Positions 31,639 through 32,194 of a stretch of DNA of 32,194 bases are shown piece after piece. The stretch comes from Stenotrophomonas maltophilia (GTDB taxonomy: Bacteria; Pseudomonadota; Gammaproteobacteria; Xanthomonadales; Xanthomonadaceae). A program made the position numbers and the translations under genes. The notes under the pieces were generated by a model. It was not told the DNA's origin, did not search any database, and worked only from the letters and a program-made list of their open reading frames with translations. The number at the start of each line of letters is the position of its first letter. The first letter of the stretch is position 1. The stretch lies in contig NZ_RAVT01000005.1 of assembly GCF_013464915.1 (NCBI RefSeq), positions 11,776 through 43,969 of the forward strand, given 5' to 3'.

Positions 31639-32083
31639 ACAACCAGACCGACCACGCGTACGGATACTCGCCAATCTGCCCAGCAAGACCGGCGCGTACC
31701 GGATTTCCCAGGATGTACAGCGCCTGCCGCGCCAGCGACTCCTCGGCCCTCACGGCATGATCGAAGTAACCAGGCTGCCAGACCGTACATCGACGCGCCG
31801 CCAGGCGATTCAGGGCAAGCGCGCTCGACGACTTCATTCGGCGCGCAATGCCTGAAAGGTGACCTGCGCGCAGTTCGAGCATCCAGTGGACGTGATCCGG
31901 CATGACGACCCATGCGAGTGACTGCACCAGCCCCCGACGTTCGATGTAATGGAACTGGTCGATTACACATGCCGCTGCAGCTTCGCCTTCAAAGAGCCGG
32001 CGGCGCTGATGCGTGGTCGTTGTCAGGACGTAGACCTGACCGACAATGGAACGCCGGCCCAGGCGGAGGCGGTGGCTGCTCAT
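31637..32083 (-). CDS. REP-associated tyrosine transposase (RAYT, Y1 family)
   Basis: The 148-aa HUH nuclease has the metal-binding HVH at 64-66 (VVMPDHVHWMLEL), the catalytic tyrosine Y106 (VWQPGYFDHAVR) and the conserved ending YILGNPVRAGL. It cuts and joins single-stranded DNA at REP hairpins. The ORF reads to 32104, but the start at 32083 (MSSHRLRLGRRS) matches my knowledge of the family N-terminus. All expected catalytic residues are present, so it appears intact. It is bracketed by REPs, and its stop codon lies in one of them. Confidence 0.92.
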   Translation of the reverse strand: MSSHRLRLGRRSIVGQVYVLTTTTHQRRRLFEGEAAAACVIDQFHYIERRGLVQSLAWVVMPDHVHWMLELRAGHLSGIARRMKSSSALALNRLAARRCTVWQPGYFDHAVRAEESLARQALYILGNPVRAGLAGQIGEYPYAWSVWL

Positions 32084-32168
32084 GCCCCATGGTGGAGCGA
32101 TCATTGCGCGTTGAACGTCAGGCCATGCCTCGATGGATGTTCGGAGATGTCTGAAGTTGAATGAGGTT

Positions 32169-32191
32169 GCCGGCCAGCGGCCGGCACTACC
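32169..32191 (-). repeat. SMAG REP unit, RAYT-flanking copy 3 (inverted)
   Basis: GCCGGCCAGCGGCCGGCACTACC is the inverse of the copies at 31569 and 31613, located 86 bp upstream of the transposase start, with GTT rather than GAT before it. Confidence 0.88.
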
Positions 32192-32194
32192 GGG

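Larger units (their letters stand above)
31569..32191. mobile_element. REP/RAYT unit (REPtron-like)
   Basis: Two directly repeated SMAG units (31569, 31613) on one side and an inverted unit (32169) on the other enclose a REP-associated tyrosine transposase. RAYTs are domesticated relatives of IS200/IS605 transposases and are thought to spread or process REPs. Related ATGTTCGGAGA strings occur beside the units at each end (about 31599 and 32137). Confidence 0.8.

Noticed and set aside
1-32194. CRISPR array
   Set aside because: The repeats present are dispersed palindromes with no regular spacer arrangement.

Overview
The window looks like a chromosomal piece of Stenotrophomonas (S. maltophilia complex, Xanthomonadaceae). 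It is GC-rich, and copies of the GTAG-headed palindromic REP element typical of that group (SMAG family) occur at positions 1-57, 27500-27577, 31569-31638 and 32169-32191. The last ones bracket a REP-associated tyrosine transposase (RAYT). The genus call is inferred from these repeats and from gene content, not from a database search.

Positions 62-15684 (minus strand) form a respiratory nitrate reduction and molybdenum cofactor region. Read 5'->3' on the minus strand, moaA, a moaC-moaB fusion, moeA, moaD and moaE are packed with stop/start overlaps or 3-bp gaps. After a 108-bp gap holding a repeat pair come mobA and a small DUF7009-like gene. The second unit is an E. coli-type narK antiporter, narG, narH, narJ, narI, a PpiC-type prolyl isomerase and a NarK1-type transporter. 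A perfect FNR/Anr palindrome (10621-10634) precedes narK-narG, and a weaker match (15792-15805) precedes moaA, so oxygen limitation probably switches on both the molybdoenzyme and its cofactor.

Positions 15879-22452 hold accessory genes: a small protein of a family often misnamed ribonucleotide reductase alpha, a small membrane protein, a strongly folded non-coding stretch with tRNA T-arm-like inverted repeats ahead of an unrecognised 124-aa gene, a secreted alpha/beta hydrolase, a cluster of exported or lipoprotein-type small proteins with an NTF2-like and a TPR-like protein, and diacylglycerol kinase dgkA. An M14-type metallopeptidase follows on the minus strand.

Positions 23569-27490 are the most interesting part: a tight four-gene operon encoding a DUF3348 protein, a MotA/TolQ/ZorA-like membrane protein with a coiled-coil tail of about 570 residues (DUF802 type), a MotB/ZorB-like OmpA-domain protein carrying a membrane aspartate, and a short DUF2894 protein. 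It has the parts of an ion-driven peptidoglycan-anchored motor, but no flagellar, Tol/Exb or Zorya effector genes lie beside it.

Positions 27609-31560 encode a TonB-dependent receptor and a secreted phytase-like esterase behind a PhoB-like box, suggesting phosphate-ester scavenging. The window ends in the RAYT/REP unit.
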